A stretch of DNA of 64,000 nucleotides from Cylicocyclus nassatus (GCA_958299035.1 CATQJL010000316.1:41218025-41282024); one strand, 5' to 3'; counted from the first letter of the stretch, positions 20,892-33,060 are shown. Numbers and translations are program-made. The notes: a model not told the origin generated them from the letters alone.

Positions 20892-23800
20892 TCACAGCTT
20901 TGTCCACCAGATGTTCTCCTTGTCAACACGGATTTCGTTCCAGTCACAGTATTCAGAGTCGATGTCATTGAGGCCATTACAGACCGCGCGATCGTTTATT
21001 CGTAAAGTAGCTGGCTCATCGCTACAGACTTCAGACCTACGGAGAAACTCCACAATCTAAAAATGATATATTTGGATGAAATGTACGAAGGGCCAGATAC
21101 AGTATTCTTCCGGCTATAGAGTAAGCGAAGATTTTGGCAACTTATAAACACTGTCTCGGCTCAACGTATCACATCAGAATCCGACTCACTCAAATTTGCC
21201 AAAATCCTGCCCTCAGAGTGTAGAGTTTATCAGGGTTTATCAGCATTAGCAAAGTGCTGCAGCCTAATTTGTAGCATAACGATAACAGACCCACCAGAGG
21301 TATAGTATGGGGCATTATGGGGCCACCATCAAGTTCCAAAACGTACTCGTATTGTTTTCTTCGTATAATTTGTGATGATTTCTGTAAAACCATGAATGTA
21401 TCTATGTAAACCAGCTGTTAAGAGCTTTGTAAGTAAGCCTGCAAAGAAGAGAACAGCAAAGTATAATGTTGGCGTTGCTATCGACTGTTTTGCTATAATA
21501 TAGGAGTGGGAAAACAGAACAAAAATGGGGAGGACCACAACTCTCCTAGAATGTTCTCACATGAGAACACGATTTCATATATGACATTATGCAACATAAG
21601 CTGGATGTTCAAAGACTGCGACTTTTCAGAATCTAGCCAAACTGTCGTTCTATATTTAGGGAGTGCGTATACAATTGCGGCGATTAAACACATGTTACCT
21701 TCAATGTCTGAAGCTGAGAGTAGAGGAACGGGGATGACGATATGAGGGTAGGTGGAATATTTGCATGTGGCCCAGCTATAGATCTACACACTCTCGATGA
21801 TTGTAGAAGATTGTACAGCGTTTGAACGTCGGACCCCTGAATGATAGATAAATAACAGGAAATCGGACGGAGAGTCTAATACCTTGACGAGCACAGCTAC
21901 AGCATCAATAACATCTGGTTTGGCGAAAGATGCATCGTTTGATAAATTGGCCATAGAGCCCAAAGACTTGCTGTAGCGATAAGTTTGCGGTAATGAGTAT
22001 CAGACAATAACTAATTTTCATCGAATAATAAATAGAGCAACATACTATCTCTTCAACTTTGATGCTTTTTTTGGAGAGATGTCGATCTCTTCCAGCCAGT
22101 CATGATCCCCTGATATATCTGCTTTATTCGGACTGCAATGAGGAAACATTAGAAGTTTCAGCATACTACAGCAATCGTTACCTTTCATCAGATGACGATA
22201 TCCCAGTATTTAGTTTATTCTCTTTATTTTCGTTGAAGCTGGAATCTGCTTTTGTGCTCGTCTCTGAAATATGATGCAAGAAGATTCAATTACTTCAAGA
22301 CAAGACAAGGAATATGTGTGAAATAAAAATTTATACCATAGGAGAAAAGTGGGGGTTGGCTTTCAGTCATGCCAGAGAAGTCAAATGTTGACTTTGAATC
22401 GTCAGAAGCTAGCAAAGAAGTGAACGTTTTTGAGTTCCGCTTTGTCTTCTTACTTATTACTTCGTACTCAATACCTAAATGAACTAGAATTAGTTTTGAA
22501 GCACTTGCGCATTCTTCCGAGACTAAAGCACAAGAGTCATCGTGACTTCCAAAATAAACAAAAGTGACTCAATCAGATTTACAGACACTCAAATAGCAAC
22601 TGAATAGAAACGACTGGCCGGTCAGCCGCGGTATCACATAGGATCTACAATCATTTAACATCAACTAACCTTCACTTCTCAGATACTGACGAAATCCAAT
22701 GGTGCTAGGTGTGACGATAGCGACATGTCGCAGACCGCCACAAGTCTGAAAACATGATGAAGAATCTTCCGTGGCCGCTGAAAAATAGAACATTCGTCAG
22801 TGAAACGATATGCGAGTAGAGGTCAAGGTGCAAAAATACGAAGAAGGGTGAACCTCGTGGACGACGATGGACACTAATCAGATGATTTGCGTGCAAGGAA
22901 GATTGAGTAAAGCGTATTACAAAGCAAAATATTTGACCGCGAGATTGTCAAAGATGCTCGACATCGAAGGGATTTTACAGAAACGATAAAGTCTTGTTTA
23001 TGATGCACCCCAATGACACATAAAAACGTACTTATCTCATCACCGTAGTTGACTTTCGTAAATAAAACAGTGAAGGAGGAGCATGACATGTAGAAGCTTT
23101 TTCGATCGCCCTTTTTCCAAGACAGGAACAGTTGATCGAAGCATTCTGTCCTACGATTCAAAAACTGGTGAGAACTGTGCGAATGATATATGAACTGGGA
23201 GCACAATTTGTAAAGGATCTCACCACTGCATGTCGAGAGCGTCTAAACACTGTTTTGGTAGAGGTTCTTGCATAACAGCAGAGCTCGTATTAGTCAACGA
23301 ATCAGCTCGCGGATAGGTCGGCAACCATGGAAAACATGGAAATTGCCAAGATAAACATGCTGACTCCAAAACAGCCATAGCTGATATGTTGGACGGAATA
23401 TCCACGTTCGAAGGTGAGGCGAACTAAATGCAAAAGAAGCAGCATGAGATTTGTTCAGAAATCATTACTTACCTCGTTTGCAACGCTATTCATGAAACAA
23501 CGTAGGCCATCATGACGTTCTTGCCCTGTTACGCGAACACTAACAACTCCTAGATAATAAAATCAAAAAGTAAACATGGTGATGCGACATATTCAGGAAA
23601 CTTACCTGAAGATTTTGGATCTCTTATCCATGGAAACGGCTTCTTGGAGGTTATTCTCAACTTTGTGCCAAGACGCAAATCCAAAGGAATACTTTTGCAA
23701 CATTGTGCCTCCTCCTTTGGACGAGAAGTGGAAGCTTCATTGAGGAAAATATCGGAGAAATCCGTAGCAAACGATTCCTTGAAAAAGCCGTTCTATAATA

Positions 23801-24982
23801 ATCATAGCTTAGTAATGTTGAATGACCGTAAAAAATTTGAGCAATAACGATCACCCAAAGGTTTGATTTAGATTTGCATGACAGTTGGAATAAAAAAATC
23901 GCGAATGAGCCCATATATGATCATACATCATCAAAGCACCGTTCACCCACAATGAGCCTGGTGAGATCTTGGTGCTGTGATAGCGAAGCCCCTAACTTAA
24001 AAATTGCTCATGCCCGCTGCAAAAGGTGAATCCTAAAGTGAAAAAATCGCTGCAGAACGTAGAAGCAGCGGGCTGTTCCCATCAACGTAGGTGGTATTTT
24101 CGATTCTATCTCAGAAGCTCATTGTTGGAGTCATCATTTTCAGACTATTGCATTGATGAGAAGAGACAACATTGCTGCTTCTACCATTTAGAGCGATTTT
24201 CTCGCTTTGGAAGTCATCTATTGCAGCGCCACCTGGGCGATTATTTAACTGTAGGTTCCGACACTGCACCGTATCATCTCACCAGCCTAACTTGCTTTTC
24301 AAGATCTGTAGGACTGTGTAAAAAAGAGCTATACTTTGACTATAAGGATTAACGCACTCCGTGATTTACAACATCAAGAGACTCCAAAGACAGAACATCC
24401 CAAAAAATAAACAAGAAAATATCATTCAAGTAGCAAACTGTGGCCAATCAAATATTACCTCGATCGTTCGAGAAGAAGATGCACTGTGTATGTGAAGAAG
24501 CCTAAATCAATTCAGACAGTTGCAAAACAACTGTCGCATAGATTCACAGTGTATAAGAAACTATATATTTTTTCTCACTTTTCGTTCGAAAACGGATCAT
24601 TGGCATTCGTGTCATCCCACACGATAGGCACGTTTACAGTAGCGCAGTTTTCTTCAGCAAGTTTACGTCGCTTTTTGAGCGGAGAACGCTGGAGAAGTGA
24701 AATTAGTTAGCAGGAAGATACTTAATGCCTAGACTAATTATAGCACCTTGAACGGATTTCTTCTGCTTGACGGTGACGGCAACACCTCGTGAGGAACGTC
24801 ATCAAAATCCAAATTCTTTACAGCGCTAGCATGGGGTCCAACCAGTGACCGAGCACTATGACAGAAAGGATAATTCTATCATATTGATAAAGACATTTAG
24901 AGACTCACCTACTTGTCCTTCGCAAGTGTTTTTTGAGTCTTTCACGAGGATTCTTCCAAGATGGCGATCTACCCTTCTCCAT
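20892..24982 (-). CDS. dnsn-1: DONSON replication initiation / fork protection factor
   Basis: DONSON proteins bind the MCM double hexamer and deliver GINS to assemble the CMG helicase at origins; they also protect stalled forks in the nucleus. Exons, minus strand: 24909-24982, 24747-24855, 24579-24688, 24459-24501, 23606-23792, 23473-23549, 23224-23423, 23032-23150, 22670-22777, 22337-22474, 22182-22263, 22046-22132, 21883-21970, 21699-21836, 21295-21381, 20892-21056. Phases agree throughout and give about 603 residues (human: 566). The N-terminus is basic and disordered (SSRRNPFK, RSPLKKRRK). The conserved core begins at SIPLDLRLGTKLRITS and runs through WQFPCFPWLP, HVAIVTPSTIGFRQYLRSEG, DWLEEI, RSIAGPHANIPPTLIS and ELDGGPIMPH, all of which fit the family. 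An acceptor-like TTTTTTAG 25 bases before the ATG (25009-25008) suggests a trans-spliced leader. One more exon may lie between 24040 and 24330. Confidence 0.88.
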
Positions 24983-25009
24983 TAGGAAGCCAGTAACTGA
25001 TGTAAGTCT

Positions 25010-25316
25010 AAAAAACAACATGCGTCGTAGCTTGTAGTTGTGCAAGCGGTGCAAAAAACAGTTGCCTGTTATCAATGCATGCTATATTTACGTATCAATG
25101 ACTTTTTTAGAATTTGTGAATTAAAATACATGAGCAAAATAAAGGCGAATTTAAAAGGATGACCGCTCATATCAAACAAGTAACCTAGAATATGCAGCGA
25201 CAAGCAGGAGGTAGTAAAGTATGAATATCATCTATTTCGAGACTTGAAAGACTGTAAGAAACTCGGAACCGCTTCGCACAAGGTCTAAACAGCTTGAACC
25301 TTTGATTAACAAGATA
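25010..25316. other. Upstream region of the DONSON gene
   Basis: This 300-bp AT-rich stretch lies 5' of the presumed leader-acceptor site and should hold the promoter. I recognise no motif in it. Confidence 0.3.
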
Positions 25317-25552
25317 GGCCTTGGCCAGACTTCGCTCAAAAGCGCCCAAAAGCGCTCAAAAGCGCCCAAAAGCGCTCAAAAGCGCGCAAAAGCGCCCAAA
25401 TTTCTCTGGTGTCTCTTCACTTTCTCGTGTGAGGGGAGATGAGAGAGAGTGGGGAGAGGTTAGAGAAGTTTGGGCGCTTTTGCGCGCTTTTGAGCGCTTT
25501 TGGGCGCTTTTGGGCGCTTTTGCGCGCTTTTGAGCTAAGTCTGGCCAGGGCC
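25317..25552. mobile_element. Foldback element with 10-bp minisatellite arms
   Basis: The termini are inverted: GGCCTTGGCCAGACTTCGCT on the left and the complement of GGCCCTGGCCAGACTTAGCT on the right. Each arm then runs through six or seven tandem CAAAAGCGC(C/T) units (25335-25400 and 25472-25535). The loop is GA-rich. The open frames on both strands come from these repeats. Confidence 0.75.
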
Positions 25553-26003
25553 ATACAGTTTATAATTGTTATCTCAAAGGGACAATCCACTACTTGGAAC
25601 CAGAGAAGAACAATTTCGAGCATAGACAATGCCATAACGGTTTTCGAGTCTCTTAGCCTCACGATAGATGATACCTCAACATGGCATGAAGGAAATGCGA
25701 GTGCGATAGGTGGGCCGACAGGACAAGCCATACAAAGACAACATTCGATTGCGCTTCCGTGATTTCTATTAAAAGTGGAAAACGAATGTCAGAAAAAGTT
25801 GTTACTGTGAAGTTTATTGGGACTTGGTTATGTCACATGAGTTTTATCATTTGAAGCTTTGTACTTCGCGCGCTTTTATGGAGCGCAGATTGGCTCCGTA
25901 CCACGAGAGCCGACGTTAATGTGCCAAGGACCCGAAAACATTCATTCGGGGACTAGGGGACAAGAGCCGCTTTGCACACATTGTGAACAAGCTATATCAT
26001 GTA
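25553..26003. other. No supported feature
   Basis: The minus frame in 25553-25731 has some exon-like residues but no splice-site support and no family match. I do not call it. Confidence 0.35.
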
Positions 26004-26384
26004 CTAGCTGGTAGTCCCGGTTTCACCCGACACTAAATTAGTCGAATCAAAATGTTTTACTTACACTTTCAAACTTGCGAAAAGAGCGTTGAGACGAACT
26101 GCCGCATTCCGCCGACTTCAAGGTTAGAATGAGTTTCACCGCCCTGCTTAAATGTTATTGCGAAATGATTGGTTAGAGCATGCTGAACTTTCACAAATGC
26201 AAGTAAACAAATCAATAAGTCAGTAGAATTTCCCAGCGAATCGCTGCAAAAAAATAGCGCTAAACCACCTCTGGGGTCGAATACATATGTGTGCAGAGTT
26301 GCAGCCCAATTGGTTCATTGGCTGGCGTTTCTATAACGCACGAATAAACGAACACACAAAGTTTGAGTTTTATATATATACAGA
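26004..26384 (-). mobile_element. Helitron-like non-autonomous element, minus orientation
   Basis: On the minus strand it begins TCTGTATATATATAAAAC after an A (26384) and ends GGACTACCAGCTAG before a T (26004). The A/T insertion context and the CTAG end with ACCAGCTAG resemble the elements at 10570 and 14995. The interior is different and the 3' hairpin is weak (CGG...CCG). Confidence 0.5.
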
Positions 26385-26585
26385 TTCAAGAGAAGTACTT
26401 GGGCCTACGTCGTTTGGGACTACCTTGGAATCAGGAAAGAAATAAGTTCAAGCTTATTAAGACAAAGTGAAAGCGAATTGAGCCCCCTAGTTTACAACAG
26501 GCGATAATAAAAATTTACTATCAAGTGAATCAGGGTCGGTTACTTTATGCACGAGCGCTGGTTACTTAAGTTCATGCAGCATTTA

Positions 26586-26792
26586 CAGGGCTTTTCAACC
26601 TGAGAGTCGCAAGTTTCGCTTGCGCAGCTCCTCCGACGCGGCCGCCTCGCTCAGGCCGCGCGCGGCGTTTGTTGCGTATCGCCCGGATTTCGCCAAGCTT
26701 CAGTCGACGCGCAGCCAGCGCCACGAACGCTGCGCGGACCTAAGCGTGGCGTCCTAGCGGGGCGGGTGGGACACTCAGGTTGTAAAGCCCTG
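26586..26792. mobile_element. GC-rich MITE with TA target duplication, copy 1
   Basis: The ends are CAGGGCTTTTCAACCTGAGAGTC and the complement of CAGGGCTTTACAACCTGAGTGTC, flanked by TA on both sides (26584-26585 and 26793-26794). The interior is visibly GC-rich (GCGGCCGCCTCGC, AGGCCGCGCG) in an AT-rich region. TA duplications suggest a Tc1/mariner-type source. Confidence 0.7.
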
Positions 26793-28038
26793 TACGCCAA
26801 GTCGCCCATTGGTTTCTGCGATAATCTTCAAAGATGCGATGACCTCCACACCGATTCGCTGTCCTGTACAATGCTGTTTTGAAGATATTACGGGTTCAAA
26901 ATTTCCACAAAAGCACGGATATTTTGGAAGTTTTTCGAAGTCCAAGTCTGCAATAACGCCATTATGTTGGGATTACCTACCCGAACAGTGAAGATGAGCA
27001 AGCTGAATCATAATGGATTGCGGACACTTTGAAAATCAATCACATGTTTCATAAAAATGTGCAAGTAACTTTTTTTTCACTTTCAGATTACAGAAATGAT
27101 TATCAGAAATTGAAATTAGCTTGGTAAGAAAAATTCCCGGAGACGCTACCGCCACACCCCTTTCGGTTATTGTAGAGCGCTAAGAAGTTGGGATGCAGCC
27201 AAAACTTGAAAGCACGGGTGGAAAAAAGATTCAGGAAGAATTTAAAAAAGGATTCCCCCCCCCCTACCACAGAGATGATAAGAATTTTGCGAGCGAGCAA
27301 TTTTAACCATAGATCAGGTCGGGACAATTAGGATTTCACATAGCAATCTTACCATTAGTGATCTAAGAAAGCCTTGAGTTCAAAATTGATTCATTGGATT
27401 GTACCAAAGTATACTAGAACAATCTGGAGCCAAAGAGTAGGGTGCAAAAGACATCGAGATCCTCTATCACTCCTCAAAAAGCTTTTTCGTTGTTCAAGCA
27501 TATTTCTTGGCGCTAACAACTCGAGCTCATTTCATACAAATCACAGTGAAAGGCACGGTCTGTCTCAATTTTCAGTGTCTTCGTTCCACCAACAACCGTT
27601 TCGTGGGATACGGCGCTGCGGTGCGCCGCACACAAAGGGTCACTGAAGAAAACAGACTGTATAAGCCGTGCGTTAATATCGACAATGATTGTGTTTGATT
27701 ACTTCGTCTTTTCTCAACACATCAAATAAAGCGAATGTTCTGCGGCAGTTTGGTAATTCTTTAGTCAATGTGGATAAGGGGTTTTTTATTTATCATGTGA
27801 AGATTCCTAATCATTCGTACGAGTACAATTTTCTAGAAAAGGAGGGTTCATGAAAATCTCCTTGAAGTCGATTATAATGGTAATATTATTTGGCTTACAA
27901 GACATCCCCATGTACAATTTCTCTGTTCACTAAAAATGTCCTTGATGAAATCCAAGGGCCTTATGATCATTAAATTATTCATTCATATTTATATTCAAGC
28001 ATTTTTGGAAAACATGGCAAATGAGCACAGTCTGAGTA
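26793..28038. other. No supported gene
   Basis: Open frames of 60-90 codons on both strands lack motifs. A run of Cs lies at 27257-27264. No element ends were found. Confidence 0.35.
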
Positions 28039-28096
28039 TTTTGCCTCCGATAGACTACGGCAAAACCTATGTTTTGCCCTTTCGCAACACAAGCGG
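28039..28096. repeat. Right module of a structured repeat
   Basis: These 58 bases (TTTTGCCTCCGATAGACTAC to ACACAAGCGG) look identical to 28995-29052. The left module is absent here. Confidence 0.7.
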
Positions 28097-28476
28097 GGGG
28101 TGAAGGTTCATTCGTCAGCTATGAACATAATATTGGGAACGCTCCCAGCACAAATTATCCACTGATACAACTGAACAACAAACGCCTTGTAGGCTAATGA
28201 TCAATGAGATTATGGAAGGAGAGTAAGGAGCGGGAGAACCTAAACAATGATGTTGCCCTTGCTAACGGGACCGTATAACGCGTAACAAGGAACGATGCAA
28301 ATCAACACTTCTCCGAAACAACGTCCTAATCTACCGGTACATCCAGAACACCAAATCTGAGAAGCAAATGACTCAATCTCCCTGTAATGTACGATTGACA
28401 TCAAAACTAGAAAGGTAGAACCCAGTGTTACATATGAGTTGCTATGCTCTCAAGCGCACAAACGATGCAAGACGTA

Positions 28477-28684
28477 CAGGGCTTTTCAACATAAGAGTCA
28501 CATCCTCCGCTTGCGCGGCTCTTCCAACGCGGCCGCCTCGCTCAGGCCGCGCGCTGCGTTTGCGGCGTATCGCCCGGGCTTTTGCCAAGCTTCAGTCAAC
28601 GCGCAGCCAGCGCCACGAACGCTGCGCGGACGTAAGCGACGCGGCCGAGCGGGGCGGCTGTGACACTCAGGTTGTAAAGCCCTG
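28477..28684. mobile_element. GC-rich MITE with TA target duplication, copy 2
   Basis: Same family and length as 26586-26792, with TA at both flanks (28475-28476, 28685-28686). The ends CAGGGCTTTTCAAC and GTTGTAAAGCCCTG are kept and the GC-rich core differs at scattered positions. The 154-codon frame over it arises from the low stop content of GC-rich sequence. Confidence 0.7.
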
Positions 28685-28878
28685 TATCTTTCTTCTTGTA
28701 GTCGAGCTTGTTCTACGTTGTAACGCCTTTCCGATAAGATTCCACAGCACACTTTGCCCATTTCCTCTCGATCACTGCTGCCATGCCTTGCCTCGCCCTT
28801 CCAAAATTCCTGCAAAAACAATGCATCCTGAGGCGCGCGTTCGTATCGTCAGCAATCCTATCCGGGTGGGTGGGTGGG

Positions 28879-29052
28879 TCCTGAGCTGACGAAAGACCGG
28901 AATGGTCAAAACAGTGCCAAGCACGCGCCTCACAGAAGCTCCGCCCCGCGTGCTTGGCACACAGCCAGCGTGTTGCGAAATTGCAAAACTCCACTTTTGC
29001 CTCCGATAGACTACGGCAAAACCTATGTTTTGCCCTTTCGCAACACAAGCGG
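28879..29052. repeat. Structured repeat, both modules together
   Basis: The left 119 bases (28879-28997) look identical to 33855-33973; the right 58 (28995-29052) look identical to 28039-28096. Hairpins visible: GACC-GGAAT-GGTC, then GCCAAGCACGCG with CGCGTGCTTGGC, then a long stem GTGTTGCGAAA (28970) with TTTCGCAACAC (to 29046). No box for a known RNA gene and no TIR were recognised. Confidence 0.7.
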
Positions 29053-29654
29053 AACAGGTAAAGCCCGAGGGCATGGAGGCAGGAGTGTAACGAGGTTTCT
29101 ATCCGAGACGCATTGATGAAGAGCCTGATAATGAATCTCACAGTGACCTAAAACCCCAAATTCTTGAGCCGATGGCGGTTTATCGATTCCACACTCAAAG
29201 CGTCGAAAACGAGATATCTGTCTGAAGCACTGCAGATGAACAAAATCAGAGGTCCGAACCGAAAGGCTTAATACATATCACTGAGTGAGCATGCATAGTA
29301 GAAATCACTGAGTGAGCATGCAACCCATTGAACCCTAATGTTTGCCTAACATTCCAGCAGAACAATCCTCTGAAATCCACCATTATAATGGGCGATACGT
29401 CCTCATGGAAACGTGAGGCTGTAAAGGCTATAGTTATCACCATCGGACTGGGGTAATTCTTTCCAGCTTGAACATGTTGAGCCGCAGCGCCATGACCCTG
29501 ACAATGTCTGAAGCACTGAAAATGAAAGCGACTACAACATTGCTTTCGTCTGAGTACGCATTTATTGTGCGTCTACCCTCGCTAAGCTTTGCTTTCTTCG
29601 AACAGTGTTTGAATTCGCCGTTTCCGACCTTAATAGCATATATATGGAACCTCT
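29053..29654. other. No supported gene; one 28-bp tandem duplication
   Basis: ATCACTGAGTGAGCATGCA occurs twice, at about 29277 and 29305. Nothing else is seen. Confidence 0.35.
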
Positions 29655-30700
29655 AGTATCCATTGAATATCCAGCCACATGGGGGTGGTGCAGGAGGAAC
29701 CAAAGGGCTGCCGCCTGTATCCGCAGGAGATAATCAAGAGCGCGAGCGGTGTGGAGAATATTTTGGCAAGGATCCAAGAAACTTGGCAGAGAATCCTTTA
29801 AGATCATATCTCCATAACTTCGCCTGGAGATGATTTTGAAAAATTTGAAAAACAGATTTATGATGCAAATTGGAAGGCGCAATCACTGGGCCTATAAGTA
29901 AGTGAAAATTTGGAATTGTAGTGGTAACAAAAGCCAAATTTTTATAGGAGTTTTTTTGCATGGATTTTGAAGTTTCAAACTGCTGAAAACCGGTGTTTTC
30001 ATTCCAAATTCACTCTTTTTTCTTAGAAATGAGGAAATGGTTTGCTTTTTGAGTTACTGAACCAAAGCATTCAAACTGTCATAAAAACACCTGCATATTG
30101 CATCATGACACAGTTTGTGTCATGATGAATATGCAGGTCCCATACAAATCTATTTGAATTCTAAATTGTGACAAGAGAGATTTCACAGGATTTGTCATTA
30201 AAACTATGCCGGTAATCCTTCCGAGGTTGTACACAATAGCAAAAGCCTGATTACCACTCCCTACTTTCAACTAATATCCAAAAATTTCGTTGGAAAGTTC
30301 ACTTAAAATTTTTGAAACAACATCGATCTTGAGATTCCTCAGTTTTCAATGGTGAACTTTGAAGGCTCAGTTTTGGTAGAAATAGAACTCGAGTGGCGAG
30401 GCAGAGTTGTTTATCTATCCTTAGGCGTACTACTGAAAAATGCGTATTTCAACACTGATTCCAAATCTGTGCTTCGTATCTTTAAAAGTTAATTCCAAGA
30501 AGAGTTATAAGGATTTCTTTCTAATGGATGTCCTTGCCAAGTTTTCCTGGATCCTTGCCGAAATCTTCTCCACAGCGCTCGCGCTCCTAATTATCTCCTA
30601 CGGCTACAGGCGGCAGTCCTTTGGTTCCTCCTGCACCGCATCCCAGCCACATAATGGGATCCGTATCGGAACCCCCACAATATGGTGAACACATGGCAAT
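29655..30700. mobile_element. Large inverted-repeat element, about 220-bp arms
   Basis: The left arm (ATATCCAGCCACATGGG, then GGAGGAACCAAAGGGCTGCC) is mirrored near 30470-30660 (GGCAGTCCTTTGGTTCCTCC, CCCAGCCACATAATGGG). Similarity continues inward past GGCAAGGATCC and its complement. The spacer holds a small hairpin (30090-30140, around TTGCATCATGACAC). No transposase is seen. Exact ends are uncertain. Confidence 0.55.
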
Positions 30701-31934
30701 TTCTGGAGATTTCGTTGATTAGGACTCGGTAAATGACTTCCCGTTGGACCATCAGACAGCAATACATGTGAACGGGATCACATTCTCATATACGAAATTG
30801 TCCTTGACAAACTGAAAGAGCGCTGCCAGCTTGTTACCAATAATGTAGTCATAGACTGCTATATGCTTCAGACAAAAAGCAATGAGTAGTTGCAATGGGA
30901 CTAAGCTCGAACAAACCGCAACCATGTGGTAATGAAATAGATTCAAGCAGTTCCGACCGACAACGACTGTGTGGAACCCAACGAAGAGTTGCACTGCCTT
31001 CACAGAGATTCACCTGCGTATGAGTTGCCTACTTCTACCGTTAAGCGAAGCGTAAAGGATGACACATAAATACGACCAGTTGGCCACTTGATCCGAAGAC
31101 TTCACCGTGGCTCGTAGATGCTGCCCTTAGGAATGCTGACAAGAAAACGCCTATTCTGTAATTTCTTCTGCTACCTTAAATCGTGAGAGACTGAGGTCAT
31201 TAGAACCCTTAGCTATAAAGGCTGAGTGCCCCGCGCTCGAAGCTTTGTTCATCTATACTCCACTTCACTTTGACTTATTCGCCGCTGTTGAAGGGAGATA
31301 TGTGAATATATATATCCTCGTATATGGAATTGGCACTTACGGTTCTAGTCAGAAGTGCGGCGCAATTCTCGGCTACTTCCTAGGTCCTCGCGACCAATTA
31401 CATTTCGGCGAGAAGCCGCCATGATTACTCTGACCCCGCGTCGCTTCTCTGATCTTGAGCAAGATCGTCCGCTTCAGCAGCTGGGCAGCACTTCTAGAAG
31501 AAAGCCTTAACATATGCGTCACTCTTCTCTCATCAAATTGGCCAGTTTCTGCTGCCTTCCGCAGAGTAGAAGTTCAAAAAACCCGAGCGAAGCCCAAGAA
31601 CACCTCACTTTCAAATGGACGACCTCGACCTCATTTCATTACTCTAGTTGGTTACCGAGACTACCACACGAGCGTGCAGTGAACTATCAACGTGGCAATA
31701 CCAGGAACTACGTCCACTATCAACTTTTGGTAAGAAATACGTACACCTCAGCTTCAAAAAGCCGGCTCCAGCTCTCTCTCTCTCTCTCTCTGATATCAGC
31801 CACCTCTGCCTACAACCTATTATCAACAGGAATATACTGCAAGCTCAAAAAGGCGAGCTCCTCTCCAGCTGGAAAGATTGCGACTTAGCAACGCGTAAAA
31901 AGTAGACTATCACTCGGATACCTCCTCAGGATTA
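30701..31934. other. No supported gene; (CT)n microsatellite
   Basis: A CT run lies at about 31771-31792. The 124-codon frame at 31514 crosses it and has no motif. Confidence 0.35.
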
Positions 31935-33060
31935 AGATCTAGGACCACCTCGGCTACAATAAGCTCAACTCTCTCACCTGGATCGGGATCTAGGGCCACC
32001 TTTTAGTGAGCCAAAATCACCTATTTCATCGGGATAGGGATCACCACCTCGCCTTCACGAAGCATCAAATCTCTCCTCTGGATCGAGATCCAGGACCATT
32101 AGGCTTCGAAAGCCGGTATCAACTTTTCCTTTGAATCGGGATCCAAGACCACCTTCCTTAAGCCAATATCAACTCTTTTCTCTGGATCGTGACCCAGGAC
32201 CACCTCGGCTTCAGGAAGCGACATTGACTCTCTCCTCCGAATATACTCCAGGACCACTTTGGCTTCAGCAAGCCCAACAACTCCCTTCTCTGGATTGGGA
32301 TCCAGGACTACCTTGGCTTCAGCAAGCCCAGCAACTCCCTTCTCTGGATTGGGATCCAGGATTACCTCGGCTTCAGAAAGCCGGCATCAACTCTCCTCTC
32401 TGGATCGGGGTCCAGGACTACCTCGGCTTCAGGAAGCCGGCATCAACTCTCCTCTCTGTATCGGGATCCAGGACTACCTCGGCTTCAGGAAGCCGGCATC
32501 AACTCTCCTCTCTGGATCGGGGTCCAGGACTACCTCGGCTTCAGGAAGCCGACATCAACTCTCCTCTCTGGATCGGGATCGGACTACCTCGGCTTAAGCC
32601 GGCATCAACTCTCTCTCTCTTCTGGATCGAGATCCAGGACCCTTCGTTTTAGGAAACCGGCATTAGCTCTCTTTATCACGGTTACATTTCTAACACGTAT
32701 CGGACCACAACTGAGCCCAATCAAAACCGGACCCGGACTTTCAAGCCAGCATGTGACTTGATCCGTCAAAGTTAGATTCGCAGTTACATAAGAAACAACA
32801 AATCAACCCTCATTTCTGGATCGGGATCCGGAAAAAACTAGGCTTCGCAAAGCCGGCATCAAAGTCAACGTGTAAGGTCGTATCGGTACCATCCCCTTCT
32901 GGAACAAGACCCTTGACCTGCTTCAGAAAACCGGTAACAACTTGCCATCGTCCGGCTGGACTCTTGTAAACCCATGAAGCCTCAACTCACTCGCCAACTC
33001 CTGGATCGGAATCCAGGGACACTTCAGCTTCAAGAAACGGAAACTGACTTATTTCCCAAG
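31935..33060. repeat. 56-bp minisatellite
   Basis: Units marked by CCAGGACTACCTCGGCTTCA recur every 56 bases in the best-kept part (32412, 32468, 32524) and diverge on both sides. Each unit has GGATCGGGATCC, a GCTTCAGGAAGC palindrome and CCGGCATCAACTCTC. The 173-codon plus frame (32131-32652) is a reading of this repeat, since 56 is not a multiple of three and the repeats shift frame. I do not call a protein. Confidence 0.75.

Noticed and set aside
25321..25533. Repeating basic open frame (KAPKSAQKRPKALKSAQKRP)
   Set aside because: It is the 10-bp minisatellite of a foldback element read in an open frame. It occurs on both strands.
28425..28889. 154-codon plus frame and overlapping minus frames
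   Set aside because: They sit on a GC-rich MITE where stop codons are rare. The other MITE copy does not keep the frame.
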